From the NCBI GenBank assembly GCA_903901335.1, contig CAIUQR010000121.1, positions 1 to 64,000 of the forward strand: a stretch of 64,000 nt of DNA. Direction: 5' to 3'. Source of the DNA: an uncultured delta proteobacterium. GTDB lineage: Bacteria > Desulfobacterota > Desulfobulbia > Desulfobulbales > Desulfocapsaceae. The position numbers and the translations under genes are program-made. Numbering within the stretch: position 1 is the stretch's first letter; each line of letters starts with the position of its first letter. Positions 19,109-27,275 of the stretch are shown piece by piece. Under the pieces are notes generated by a model. The model saw nothing but the letters and a program-made list of their open reading frames with translations. It had not been told where the DNA came from and did no database searches.

Positions 19109-19333
19109 ATGACTGATTATACTGAAAAGAAGTGCCCTCAATGTGGTCAACAATTACGATTTCCTAAGGATATTGGAGGAGTGCTTATGGCTTGCCCTTC
19201 ATGTGGGGAAAGGTTTCAGTCTGATTTCAAATTGGGTGGGGTTAGAAGAAGTGAAGATAGCGGGATATTAACAAATATCTTCGAAATGCCTTGTAGAATC
19301 ATGAGCCGCATTTGTAAATATTATTCTTCATAA
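19109..19333 (+). CDS. Small zinc-ribbon protein
   Basis: A 74-residue protein with two CxxC pairs, CPQCG (9-13) and CPSCG (28-32), separated by a short hydrophobic strand, which makes a four-cysteine zinc ribbon. A basic, amphipathic tail follows. Such proteins may bind nucleic acid or act as small zinc-binding adaptors; no specific role can be given. It starts about 50 bases after attC-like site B, in the position of the next cassette gene. Confidence 0.6.
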   Translation: MTDYTEKKCPQCGQQLRFPKDIGGVLMACPSCGERFQSDFKLGGVRRSEDSGILTNIFEMPCRIMSRICKYYSS

Positions 19334-19472
19334 AGCATCTCACATGATTAATAGTATATGAAAAGATCGGGTCATCTGGTCTCGTTAATTGTCGTTTCTA
19401 TCCAGCAGGGGTTTCAAGGACTCGTTTTTCGAAATCTAACAAGTACAGGTATTAAAAATGAAGAGGTAACCC

Positions 19473-19910
19473 ATGAACACGCTTATTGTCTCCTGCTCTT
19501 CATGCGGCAAGAAAAATAGAATCCCGGCACACAAGCAGTACCTCCGGCCAAAATGTGGACATTGTAAGGCACCCATTAACATGATAAATCAAGCCGTGCC
19601 TGTAGAACTCGGAGACCAAGACTTCCATGATTTTGTGAAACAGGCCCCACTACCAGTCATGGTAGATTTTTTCTCTCCAACCTGTGGTCCTTGCCAGACG
19701 ATGATACCGATTGTAAACGCCATGGCCCGTGACCATTTGAATAAGTTTATCATTGCAAAGGTCGATACGAGCAAAAATCAACAGATTGCTATATTCTTTA
19801 ACATCCGTGGGGTGCCAACATTCATGTTCTTCAAGGATGGTGCCCTCATTGATCAGATTTCTGGTGCTGTTTCCAGGGATATTCTGGAACAGAAGCTAGG
19901 GACTTTATAA
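19473..19910 (+). CDS. trxC: Thioredoxin 2 (zinc-binding type)
   Basis: A 145-residue thioredoxin that reduces disulfides in the cytoplasm. The N-terminal zinc finger has CSSCGKKNRIP and a second pair, CGHCKAPI (about 9-32). The thioredoxin fold follows, with the active site CGPC in SPTCGPCQ (about residue 70; the usual Trp before it is Thr), the cis-proline in RGVPTFMFF and a C-terminal helix. AGAGG lies upstream of the ATG. It sits within the island beside another zinc-ribbon gene, probably as acquired stress cargo. Confidence 0.9.
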   Translation: MNTLIVSCSSCGKKNRIPAHKQYLRPKCGHCKAPINMINQAVPVELGDQDFHDFVKQAPLPVMVDFFSPTCGPCQTMIPIVNAMARDHLNKFIIAKVDTSKNQQIAIFFNIRGVPTFMFFKDGALIDQISGAVSRDILEQKLGTL

Positions 19911-19977
19911 AAAAATCAAACTGACCATGACTTATTACACTGAAATCAATGGTTATATGTAAGAGAATGAGTTCCTG

Positions 19978-20325
19978 ATGGCAATAAGTGAATTTGAAAT
20001 AAAGAGGATTGAAAAACTTGTCGGGGGATATGTTGAAAAAAGACGCCCTGAACCAGCTATTAGAAACATGCTGGATGTAGGCTTCCGTATTTCTGGGCAA
20101 AGTTTTGAGATACATGAGATACGCCCACAATGGGATAATCCAGATAAGAAAATTGAAGGGCCAATTGCAAAAGCGACTTATGTGAAAAGTAAAAAGATAT
20201 GGCAGTTGTTCTGGATGAGAGCAGATTTGAAATGGCACAGATATGAACCACTTCCTTTTTCGAATTCACTGGAAAAAATTCTGGAAGAAATCGACCGGGA
20301 TCCATTTTGTTGTTTCTGGGGGTGA
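19978..20325 (+). CDS. DUF3024 family protein
   Basis: A 115-residue cytoplasmic protein matching the DUF3024 pattern: a YVEKRRPEPAIR start, SFEIHEIRPQW, then AKATYVKSKKIWQLFWMRAD and LKWHRYEP. The family is widespread in mobile regions and its function is not known. The protein seems complete. It is followed by a short gap and then the truncated integrase copy. Confidence 0.8.
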   Translation: MAISEFEIKRIEKLVGGYVEKRRPEPAIRNMLDVGFRISGQSFEIHEIRPQWDNPDKKIEGPIAKATYVKSKKIWQLFWMRADLKWHRYEPLPFSNSLEKILEEIDRDPFCCFWG

Positions 20326-20390
20326 AGTTGCAAAAGCCACTTGGCGTTGGGAAGGAAGCACCAGCGTTAAAACTTCTGCGATTGCTAAAA

Positions 20391-20433
20391 GAATGCGCAT
20401 AGAAGCACGTTTTATTTATGGGTGTTGCTGTCA
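20391..20433 (+). repeat. 43-bp repeat, copy 1 (second copy 35350-35392)
   Basis: The last 28 bases (20406-20433, containing TTTATTTATGGGTGTTGC) are identical to 35365-35392, and the 15 bases before them agree at 11 positions. Copy 1 ends at the exact point where the integrase fragment begins, so it marks a recombination junction. Confidence 0.7.
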
Positions 20434-20717
20434 ATGCTATTTTGGCGGCTCTTCGACGTATGGGATTTGCCAAGGATGAAATGAGCGGCCACGGGTTCAG
20501 GAGCATGGCCAGCACGTTATTGAATGAGCAGGGATGGAACCGGGACGCTATCGAGCGACAACTTGCCCATGCTGAAAGAAACAGTGTGCGGGCGGCGTAT
20601 AATTACGCGGAGTTTATGCCGGAGCGAAAGAAGATGATGCAACATTGGGCCGACTACTTGGACGGATTTCGCAGAGATCCTATACACCCTACCGATGTGG
20701 CTAATCGAAGTAGTTGA
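20433..20717 (+). pseudogene. Truncated integrase copy (C-terminal third)
   Basis: From 20433 to 20666 the DNA matches integrase bases 13751-13984 with only five differences in about 233 bases. The fragment keeps HGFRS, LAHAE and the tyrosine in AAYNY but lacks the arm domain, core-binding domain and first catalytic Arg. After LDG it diverges into an unrelated tail ending at 20717. It has no proper start, so it is a remnant of a second, closely related island or of a recent partial duplication. Confidence 0.9.
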
Positions 20718-20867
20718 GACTTGATCTGACAAATCAAGATATGGGGTTTTGAAAATCTCTGCCTCTTACCGCAGAAATGTTTAGTGAACTATCTGCCATC
20801 TTGTTATAAAATCAATGTTTGCCTCTGGACTTTAAATAACCTACACATAAAGAGGGGTTGATTCAGA

Positions 20868-21344
20868 ATGTCGTATATTCGCAAGAAAGCTATTTCAGGA
20901 TTGGCAAAAGGTGATACTTTTTCTGTCTCACGCACTTTCACGGAAGAGGATGTGACTCAATTTGCTGAAATTTCGAGAGACTACAACCCTATTCATTTTG
21001 AAAAACGATTTTCAAATGTAAAAAGAATCGATGGCCTGATTTGCCATGGTCTTCTCGTTGCCAGTCTCATTACTGAAATCGGTGGGCAGATCGGCTGGTT
21101 GGCGTCCGGCATGACTTTGCAATTCAAGAAACCGGTACATATAGGAGATACTATTCGATGCGATTTCACGATTACTGAAATTGACGATCGAGGCCGGGCA
21201 AAAGGCGAGGCGGTGTTTACCAATGAGAATTATATAACTGTTTTAGAAGCCGACCTTATCGGAGTGGTTCCGGGCATCCAAGAAAAACAAGTAATGCAAG
21301 ATATGCTGTCTGAAGGCGATCCTACAAACAAGATATCCTACTAA
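20868..21344 (+). CDS. MaoC-like (R)-specific enoyl-CoA hydratase
   Basis: A 158-residue hot-dog fold protein of the MaoC/PhaJ family, which hydrates trans-2-enoyl-CoA to (R)-3-hydroxyacyl-CoA. The catalytic pair is visible in SRDYNPIHF (Asp38, His43), followed by ICHGLLVASLI. GAGGGG lies about nine bases before the ATG. It is followed by a thioesterase gene and an MFS-transporter pseudogene, so it may be left from a lipid-related cluster. The extra tail after residue 140 is not part of the domain. Confidence 0.85.
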   Translation: MSYIRKKAISGLAKGDTFSVSRTFTEEDVTQFAEISRDYNPIHFEKRFSNVKRIDGLICHGLLVASLITEIGGQIGWLASGMTLQFKKPVHIGDTIRCDFTITEIDDRGRAKGEAVFTNENYITVLEADLIGVVPGIQEKQVMQDMLSEGDPTNKISY

Positions 21345-21484
21345 TACATCCAACAATCCGCGATGCTCAGGAGTCATATCAGTTTATTGTATATTGGAAG
21401 GATGTTGAACATCGAAAAATCCAGGTTAAGCCTATAAAGGTACAGCGCTTTCTGTGTACCATCTTTTATAACTTCGGTGGAAGA

Positions 21485-21949
21485 ATGAAAGATCTAATCA
21501 GCACCTATCCTGTAGTAATCGAAATTCCGATACTATGGGGCGATATGGACGCATTTCAACATGTGAACAATATAGTTTATTTCAAACATTTCGAAAGTGT
21601 GCGAATGGCATATTTTGAAAAAATTGGTTTCTTTGAAATTATGAATAAAACAAATATTGGTCCTATACTGGCTTCCACTCAATGCAGATACAAAATTCCA
21701 CTAACCTATCCGGACCAAGTCACGGTGGGAGCCAAAGTAGAAGCTATGGAAAAGGATCGTTTTATAATGAAGTATGCCGCCATTAGTCACAAACATCAGA
21801 AAATAGCAGCATTGGGAGAAGGCCTGCTTGTGACATTCGACTATCATAACAATATTAAGGCACTTATTCCGGATGAAATAAGAAACAGAATCATTGATCT
21901 TGAAAAAGGCATGGGAACAGGATTTTCAAAGAAGCAATACATAACCTGA
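21485..21949 (+). CDS. Acyl-CoA thioesterase (YbgC/FadM-like)
   Basis: A 154-residue hot-dog thioesterase of the 4-hydroxybenzoyl-CoA thioesterase group, hydrolysing acyl-CoA in the cytoplasm. WGDMDAFQHVNNIVYFKHFE (about 18-37) holds the catalytic aspartate and the HVNN signature, and RYKIPLTYPD follows. It lies 140 bases after the MaoC gene in the same direction. The true acyl substrate is unknown. Confidence 0.88.
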   Translation: MKDLISTYPVVIEIPILWGDMDAFQHVNNIVYFKHFESVRMAYFEKIGFFEIMNKTNIGPILASTQCRYKIPLTYPDQVTVGAKVEAMEKDRFIMKYAAISHKHQKIAALGEGLLVTFDYHNNIKALIPDEIRNRIIDLEKGMGTGFSKKQYIT

Positions 21950-22086
21950 AAAGCAGCAGATGTAAAGAATGCATGAAACAACAAAGGGACCCATCACAAC
22001 ATACGGCCGTAATTGACAAAAAATCAGTTCGAGACAATGGATTCTCCAATTTCGGACTCATTACTTCTTCTTTTTCCTGATTTTTC

Positions 22087-22320
22087 ATGCTTTCTCCGAT
22101 AATGATGGTTATTACGGGATCTGGCATGATGCTGCGAATGGTCTCAAACAATATCTTTTTACAAACTATAGTTGACGACGACAAGGGAGAGGCCAGGTGA
22201 TGAGTTTTTATGAGCACAGCTCTTTTCGATTGTTTTTTAGCAGGGGGCATAGGGACGCGCCTCGCCATTTATTGAAGCTATTTTTGTGTTGTCGGTGCAG
22301 GTTTTTTCCCTGAAACTTCC
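22087..22320 (+). pseudogene. Decayed MFS transporter fragment
   Basis: Three frames in succession recall the conserved C-terminal half of DHA3/EntS-type major facilitator exporters. Frame one (22087-22200) reads MMLRMVSNNIFLQTIVDDDK. A shifted frame then gives VMSFY, and a third (22213-22273) gives FLAGGIGTRLAIY before a stop. The family pattern is roughly GMMLQ-SSNTLIQT-VDDDKRGRVMSFY...LLAGGLADRIG, so at least two frameshifts and a stop have accumulated. The N-terminal half of the gene is missing. Confidence 0.6.
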
Positions 22321-22386
22321 TGAAATCACCTTGGCCATTGACTAAAAACGATAGAGTTTTCCACCCTTCGACCGAAAGGATGTGTA

Positions 22387-23418
22387 ATGAAAAAAATGAT
22401 AGTATTCTGTATCCTGATTCTTGCAGTCAACTCGTTCGGTGCCGATTCCGGATACCATATAATCAAACGACTTAAAGTTGGTGGTGAAGGGGGCTGGGAC
22501 TACCTGACAGTGGATGGCGCAGCCCGTCGTCTCTACATCTCCCGAAGCACCCATGTCATTGTTATGGACCTGGATACGGATAAGGTCGTAGGCGATATTC
22601 CCAACACACCGGGTGTGCATGGAATTGCCATCGCACCTGAACTGAATCGTGGATTCACAAGTAATGGAAAGGCCGACAGCTCCACTATTTTCGACTTGAG
22701 GACACTGAAGGTTTTAGGTGAAGTTAAGACCCGGAAAAACCCTGATGCCATTGTTTATGATCCTGCTTCAAAACATGTGTTCACTTTCAACGGAAGCAGC
22801 AAGGATGCAACCGTATTCGATGCTGTTTCAGGGGAGGTGTTACGTACACTTCTTCTCGGCGGGAAACCAGAATTTGCTGCTGTTGACGGTAAGGGCAAGG
22901 TTTTCGTCAATATCGAGGACACCAATGAAATCGTCGAAATTGATAGTCTCAAAACCATTGAGTCACGCAGGTTTTCATTGAGCCCCTGCGAAGAACCAAC
23001 AGGTCTAGGGTTAGACGCAGAACATAACAGGGTGTTTTCAGGCTGCCATAATCGAACAATGACGGTATTAGACACCACGACTGGTAAAGTAATAGCCACG
23101 TTGCCTATCGGTGAAAAAGTTGATGGAAACGGTTTTGATGCAGGGACCGGACTTGCATTCAGTTCGAATGGTGATGGCACTCTTACTGTAATGAACGAAG
23201 CATCTCCAGGCAATTTCGAAATTGTGGAAACGGTTATAACCCAACGCGGATCTCGAACAATGGCAATAGACCCAATAACCCACAATATCTATTTGCCTGC
23301 TGCTCAATTTTCCCAGCCCAAGGAATCGACACAAGGAGATTCCAAACAACGACCGGTGATGGTAAAAGATAGCTTCGAGGTTCTGGTAGTCGGAAAACAG
23401 CTTGCGCCGGTTGAATGA
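22387..23418 (+). CDS. YncE-like beta-propeller protein, exported
   Basis: A 343-residue protein with a signal peptide (residues 1-18, MKKMIVFCILILAVNSFGA). The mature part is a run of YVTN-type blades, for example RLYISRSTHVIVMDLDTDKV, GIAIAPELNRGFTSNG and MAIDPITHNIYLPAAQ, forming a seven-bladed propeller in the periplasm. YVTN/YncE proteins bind small ligands, DNA or metals, and no catalytic residues can be read. AAAGGA lies upstream. The gene stands alone and is followed by a short perfect hairpin, GACCTTTA-TC-TAAAGGTC. Confidence 0.85.
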   Translation: MKKMIVFCILILAVNSFGADSGYHIIKRLKVGGEGGWDYLTVDGAARRLYISRSTHVIVMDLDTDKVVGDIPNTPGVHGIAIAPELNRGFTSNGKADSSTIFDLRTLKVLGEVKTRKNPDAIVYDPASKHVFTFNGSSKDATVFDAVSGEVLRTLLLGGKPEFAAVDGKGKVFVNIEDTNEIVEIDSLKTIESRRFSLSPCEEPTGLGLDAEHNRVFSGCHNRTMTVLDTTTGKVIATLPIGEKVDGNGFDAGTGLAFSSNGDGTLTVMNEASPGNFEIVETVITQRGSRTMAIDPITHNIYLPAAQFSQPKESTQGDSKQRPVMVKDSFEVLVVGKQLAPVE

Positions 23419-23620
23419 AAATCTGACCTTTATCTAAAGGTCGCCTCTCAGGTCAATTACCAACCTTGCGTATATTCAGTGCCTTATGTGCTCAAATACC
23501 AAGGCCATGATATTTAACCATATTTTTTAGATACGATGTGTGGGGTATTCGGGAATGGCTGACAGGGAGAAATCAATCTGATTCAAAATAGCGTAATACG
23601 ACAGATGACAGGTAAGCATA

Positions 23621-23682
23621 TAGCTTATGGATGTATTCCGTTCCATTGCACCTCAGAAACCAAATGCCCCTGGATCAAAACA
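23621..23682 (+). repeat. Orphan CRISPR-like repeat, degenerate copy 2
   Basis: TAGCTTATG...GTTCCATTGCACCTCA matches copy 1 (14642) at about 31 of 35 bases. The 3' part, CCCCTGGATCAAAAC, keeps a trace of the TGGATTGAAA ending but has lost the GC hairpin. It lies just before a small gene, and the putative start of that gene is placed after it. Confidence 0.4.
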
Positions 23683-23687
23683 GCGAG

Positions 23688-24098
23688 ATGGACATGACTA
23701 TTGAAAATGCAATTATAAGAGCTGCTAAACATAAGTTAGAAGCACTTGAAATTTCTGTTGTTAACTGTGTTTCTACGTACGGTAAGATTGACTTTTATGG
23801 AGTTGACATTGATGATCCAGTGCCACTTCGTCTTCAAGTACTCGGACTTAAGGATGTTCGATTTTCGGAAGATAACGGGTTGACTCCAGAAGAAGAGAAA
23901 ATTTTATGGTCGATTGATGTGGAAGCGGAAGGAATGCTCGATCCGGAATTTCTGACATGGGGGTGTTGGGAGGAAGACAGTGATCTGTTACCTGTCAAAA
24001 ACAAACTGTTGGCACTCTATCAAAAATTAGGACTGGATGTTGTTTCTTCATCCACTGAGGAAATATTCGAAAAAAGAGGGAACAAAGCTAATCCTTAA
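23688..24098 (+). CDS. Hypothetical acidic protein
   Basis: A 136-residue acidic, soluble protein. An N-terminal helix is followed by strands such as KIDFYGVDIDD and RLQVLGLKDVRF, then an acidic helix. I do not recognise a family; the composition resembles small immunity or regulatory proteins. ATG 23688 (MDMTIENA) is preferred over 23631 because the upstream part lies in the repeat at 23621. Confidence 0.5.
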   Translation: MDMTIENAIIRAAKHKLEALEISVVNCVSTYGKIDFYGVDIDDPVPLRLQVLGLKDVRFSEDNGLTPEEEKILWSIDVEAEGMLDPEFLTWGCWEEDSDLLPVKNKLLALYQKLGLDVVSSSTEEIFEKRGNKANP

Positions 24099-24554
24099 AC
24101 CGACCGAATCGGAATAGGACCACACACGACACCGGGAAGGTCGAGGAAACCAATCGCAGATTTTGGAAGGCTCATATAAAGGCCTTGCGAAAAAGTGGCC
24201 ACAAGACTTTGATCAATTAATTTACCGTATGGGAATTGATCAGCAAAGTCTATACCATTTTGTTTTTTGCGGTGAACCTCGAAGTCTATCAGCAGATATT
24301 GCCCAGTGGCAGGAGATGTCTTTTGGGTGATTGTGCCGTTCAAGACCGGGCCGAAAAATGCGGACTGCATCACCTTCATCCAACATGGGAAATAAATTTT
24401 GTTGGAGTCTTCCCCTTAACCGTGATATCTTTTCTTCAAGTTAAATATGGTCTCTCCTGTTTCTTTTTCTTCAACAAAAGAGACCAAGATAATCTTATGA
24501 CGCTCAACTATTTCAATATACTACATGGACAATATCAGGGCAGGAGAACATATC
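24099..24554. other. Non-coding gap
   Basis: About 450 bases with only weak frames in several directions and no recognisable product. The final 30 bases carry the AGGAG ribosome site of the next gene. Confidence 0.4.
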
Positions 24555-24836
24555 ATGAACAAGTTATGCGCGCTTTTCGTTTATGCGGTTATTGCGTTTG
24601 GCTTAACCGGGTGTATCATGGGTGGCAAGGCCACGATCAACCCCAACTATACTTCAGCAAATCCTGATTTGATGCGTATAGGTGGTGAAGCGCCGGAGAA
24701 CAAGGAACCGGAGATTGTTAATTTGGGATCCTACTGTCTTCGTGTTGTTGATAAATGGAAAACGGATGGCAAGACACCGGATGGCCAAACAATCTGGTCC
24801 AAAGACACTTTTCGTAAGGTTATCCCTTGCCGGTAA
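24555..24836 (+). CDS. Small lipoprotein
   Basis: A 93-residue outer- or inner-membrane lipoprotein. The signal ends in FGLTGCIMGG with the lipobox Cys at about 20. The mature part has SYCLRVVDKWKTDGKTPDG and ends in a second Cys, so one disulfide is possible. The family is not recognised. AGGAG is placed eight bases before the ATG, which supports this start over an upstream one at 24525. Confidence 0.65.
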   Translation: MNKLCALFVYAVIAFGLTGCIMGGKATINPNYTSANPDLMRIGGEAPENKEPEIVNLGSYCLRVVDKWKTDGKTPDGQTIWSKDTFRKVIPCR

Positions 24837-25446
24837 GATCAGTTTTCAGGGAATAATGCCTAGCCTTGATCTATTGCAATGTATCAAACCTTTGCAGAGA
24901 GCAGCGGCATGGGGCTGTATGCCCAACTGTTTTGGAAAAATAGATACGCGAAGGAAAATATTGCCCATAATTGATACTGTATGAACTGTGTGTCGAAAGT
25001 AAGAGTCGCCGGTCGGGAAATTTTCGCAATACTGCTTTGCTGTTTAAAGTTGGCTCCAAACATCACATTCTTCGACCGTATGCACAGAGTGCGGACTCGC
25101 AATACCTCTTCAAAGTAACCAGGTATAACCGTTGGCAATTGAACTGAAGACATGTTTTTAGCAGTACGGTAGTATCTCATGACAGCATCGACTTTTTCCT
25201 TCCTGCCGCCTTTGCAATCCACCTCAGAATTGAAATATTCGAGGTATCATCTGTCTCAATGATTGCCAGGGGATAGTAATACAAGAATCGAAGACCCAAT
25301 GGTATTTTCACGATGATCGATGTAAGAAAATGATATGGTCTGTATTGGGATTATTTTTTATGGATAGTTCCTGTATAGGAATTAATTCAAATCTGCTTCA
25401 GATAATAACGAACCAGTTATTTCAGACATCATAAAAGGATATTAAA
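24837..25446. other. Non-coding gap
   Basis: About 610 bases without a supported gene. A 112-codon minus-strand frame at 24884-25222 has no ribosome site and no recognisable domain. The stretch is AT-rich near 25300-25440. Confidence 0.4.
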
Positions 25447-26145
25447 ATGACGAGATATTTACTGTTTACGACTACCATCATCTTTTGTTTTATGACAAAT
25501 GCTGTGGCGCAAGAACAAGAACAGCGACGGATCGTTCTCAATGAGAAACAATTCAAGGAATCGTTTCTTGAAACGGTTACTGTTTCAGGTGGCATTCGCG
25601 CTGGTTTCATGTACCAGAGTCTACTGGACCATGTCGATATCCATGAACTCTATGTGAATTTACAGCATGATATAGAGGATCAGGATGCTATGTTGTGTGT
25701 AAACATGGTAAGCCGTGACGGTCGATATTCAGCATCGTGGGAGTATGCTCTTGGAAAACAAACTGCTGGTTCCATCGCGGTCAACCTGCCGTCAAAATAT
25801 CAGGCACAGGTATCGAGTTATTCGACTGATGCATTAGTTGTACTTGCTGCTATAACCAAAAAGGACTGTGCGTCCGGTGAAATGAAATATGTCCCGACCA
25901 GTTGGGGAGAAGTTACCAAATCCGATTACATACTTTATGTGAATTCAGGGAATACAGATACAATTATTGGCATACCGGGAGAGTCGGAAAGGATTCAGTG
26001 CTCGAAGATTAATGCTGACAGCACTATTGCGTATGATACTCGTTGCATAATTGCAAAAGGTATTCTTGACGAGCCCAAAAGTATCTTTCTGGTTAGAAAA
26101 AACTTCGGCAACAGACTTCCAAATGTAGAGTTTCCAGTGAGATAA
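25447..26145 (+). CDS. Secreted protein of unknown function (trio gene 1)
   Basis: A 232-residue protein with a signal peptide (1-21, ending NAVAQ). The mature part looks beta-rich, with segments such as GGIRAGFMYQSLL and SASWEYALGKQT and three cysteines able to form a disulfide. I do not recognise it. The ATG follows AAAAGGAT. It is first in a same-strand group: a membrane protein starts 3 bases after its stop and a trypsin-like protease follows about 100 bases later. A shared exported function is likely. Confidence 0.7.
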   Translation: MTRYLLFTTTIIFCFMTNAVAQEQEQRRIVLNEKQFKESFLETVTVSGGIRAGFMYQSLLDHVDIHELYVNLQHDIEDQDAMLCVNMVSRDGRYSASWEYALGKQTAGSIAVNLPSKYQAQVSSYSTDALVVLAAITKKDCASGEMKYVPTSWGEVTKSDYILYVNSGNTDTIIGIPGESERIQCSKINADSTIAYDTRCIIAKGILDEPKSIFLVRKNFGNRLPNVEFPVR

Positions 26146-26148
26146 CTG

Positions 26149-27174
26149 GTGAGAACTACTAAGGCATTAAAAACCTGTTTTGCGGTAATAGGAAATGTAT
26201 TTCTTGCTGCAGCTGTATCCGAACCTGAAAAGGATCACTTCCGCAATATATCAAATAAACACCCTCGTTTTTTGCATTTTATAGCTATACTGTTCTGCAT
26301 CTACGTTTTGTTTTTAATGTTTTTATTAACTAAAGCTGTAATTAATTCCACAACCACCGGGTCTTTTATTATTTCTGCTAGGACAGAACGAATTGAATAT
26401 CAACCTGATAGCATTGATCCCCCAAGAATAGCTTTTCATAATGCAACATTTTATTGGGATGAGATCAGTGATGAGAAGTTTGATCCTTCAGCTTTGACCT
26501 CATCAAAATCAAAATCATTGCCTCCGGAAAGCAGCGGCTCCCTGCAAATTCAAGGCAAGTCAAAGATTGTTTTCTCAAGGGTGGGGACTGGACCGCTGCA
26601 TATTCAAATTCAAAGCAAAAATCCTACCATTGTCTATGATGAAAATGATCAAAAACAATTTTCTCTGCCAGCTGCTGTTGATTTGGTGCTGAATGATCCT
26701 CATCGATTAATAAATCAAGGCATATCTTGGAAATATAACATCGACGGACCGTTAATAATAGGGCGGATCCCGACATTTGGCATACAGCTGCGAAATGGAC
26801 TCCTGCTTGAAGGTGAAATCCAGATGGTTGCTAAACAATTATTGTCTGGAAACCATTATAAAGTGGAGCCGTATAAGTTGCAGCTAGGCGACGAAATACA
26901 ATTCGTGCCCGCAGAACCAAAGACAAGTGGTTTGGTGACGTTCGACGGTGATCGAGGAATTCAAATCGTCGCAATTGTCGAGGCTCGCTCCGCGACAATA
27001 AAAAAATTCAGAGAAACTAATTTTAAAATTCAAAATAATTTATGGTCAAAACTCGGCAAAGATCAGGAACTGGTGATAACATGGGCGATAATGCTCACTG
27101 TTCCGGGTATCTTGGTATTTCTTACTCGTTTATTGTATCACCACCTGCAAATCAAATCCAATGAGGAGTCCTAA
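26149..27174 (+). CDS. Two-pass membrane protein with large exported domain (trio gene 2)
   Basis: A 341-residue protein beginning at GTG, three bases after the preceding stop, so probably translationally coupled. A hydrophobic helix near residues 40-65 (LHFIAILFCIYVLFLMFLL) and another near 300-325 (WAIMLTVPGILVFLTRLLY) bracket a beta-rich domain of about 230 residues, presumably in the periplasm. No family is recognised. Its position between a secreted protein and a protease suggests a membrane complex. Confidence 0.65.
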   Translation: MRTTKALKTCFAVIGNVFLAAAVSEPEKDHFRNISNKHPRFLHFIAILFCIYVLFLMFLLTKAVINSTTTGSFIISARTERIEYQPDSIDPPRIAFHNATFYWDEISDEKFDPSALTSSKSKSLPPESSGSLQIQGKSKIVFSRVGTGPLHIQIQSKNPTIVYDENDQKQFSLPAAVDLVLNDPHRLINQGISWKYNIDGPLIIGRIPTFGIQLRNGLLLEGEIQMVAKQLLSGNHYKVEPYKLQLGDEIQFVPAEPKTSGLVTFDGDRGIQIVAIVEARSATIKKFRETNFKIQNNLWSKLGKDQELVITWAIMLTVPGILVFLTRLLYHHLQIKSNEES

Positions 27175-27275
27175 TGTATTGTCAATGGAGAAGAACCATT
27201 TGAAATGCATATGATTTTCAGCAAAATATTTTCCATTTCGGATAATTTTTAATTTTGAATCAATAGAGTTACTTC

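Noticed and set aside
19435-19460. TCTAACAAG as a further attC R'' box
   Set aside because: No complementary arms or R' box follow before the thioredoxin gene.
21891-22268. 125-codon minus-strand frame
   Set aside because: It is antisense to the MFS pseudogene and shows no domain or ribosome site.
17433-24143. Shared 15-mer CGACACCGGGAAGGT near 17438 and 24128
   Set aside because: One such match is expected by chance in a window of this size, and the flanks do not align.
24884-25222. 112-codon minus-strand frame
   Set aside because: No recognisable family and no ribosome site; composition is not convincing.
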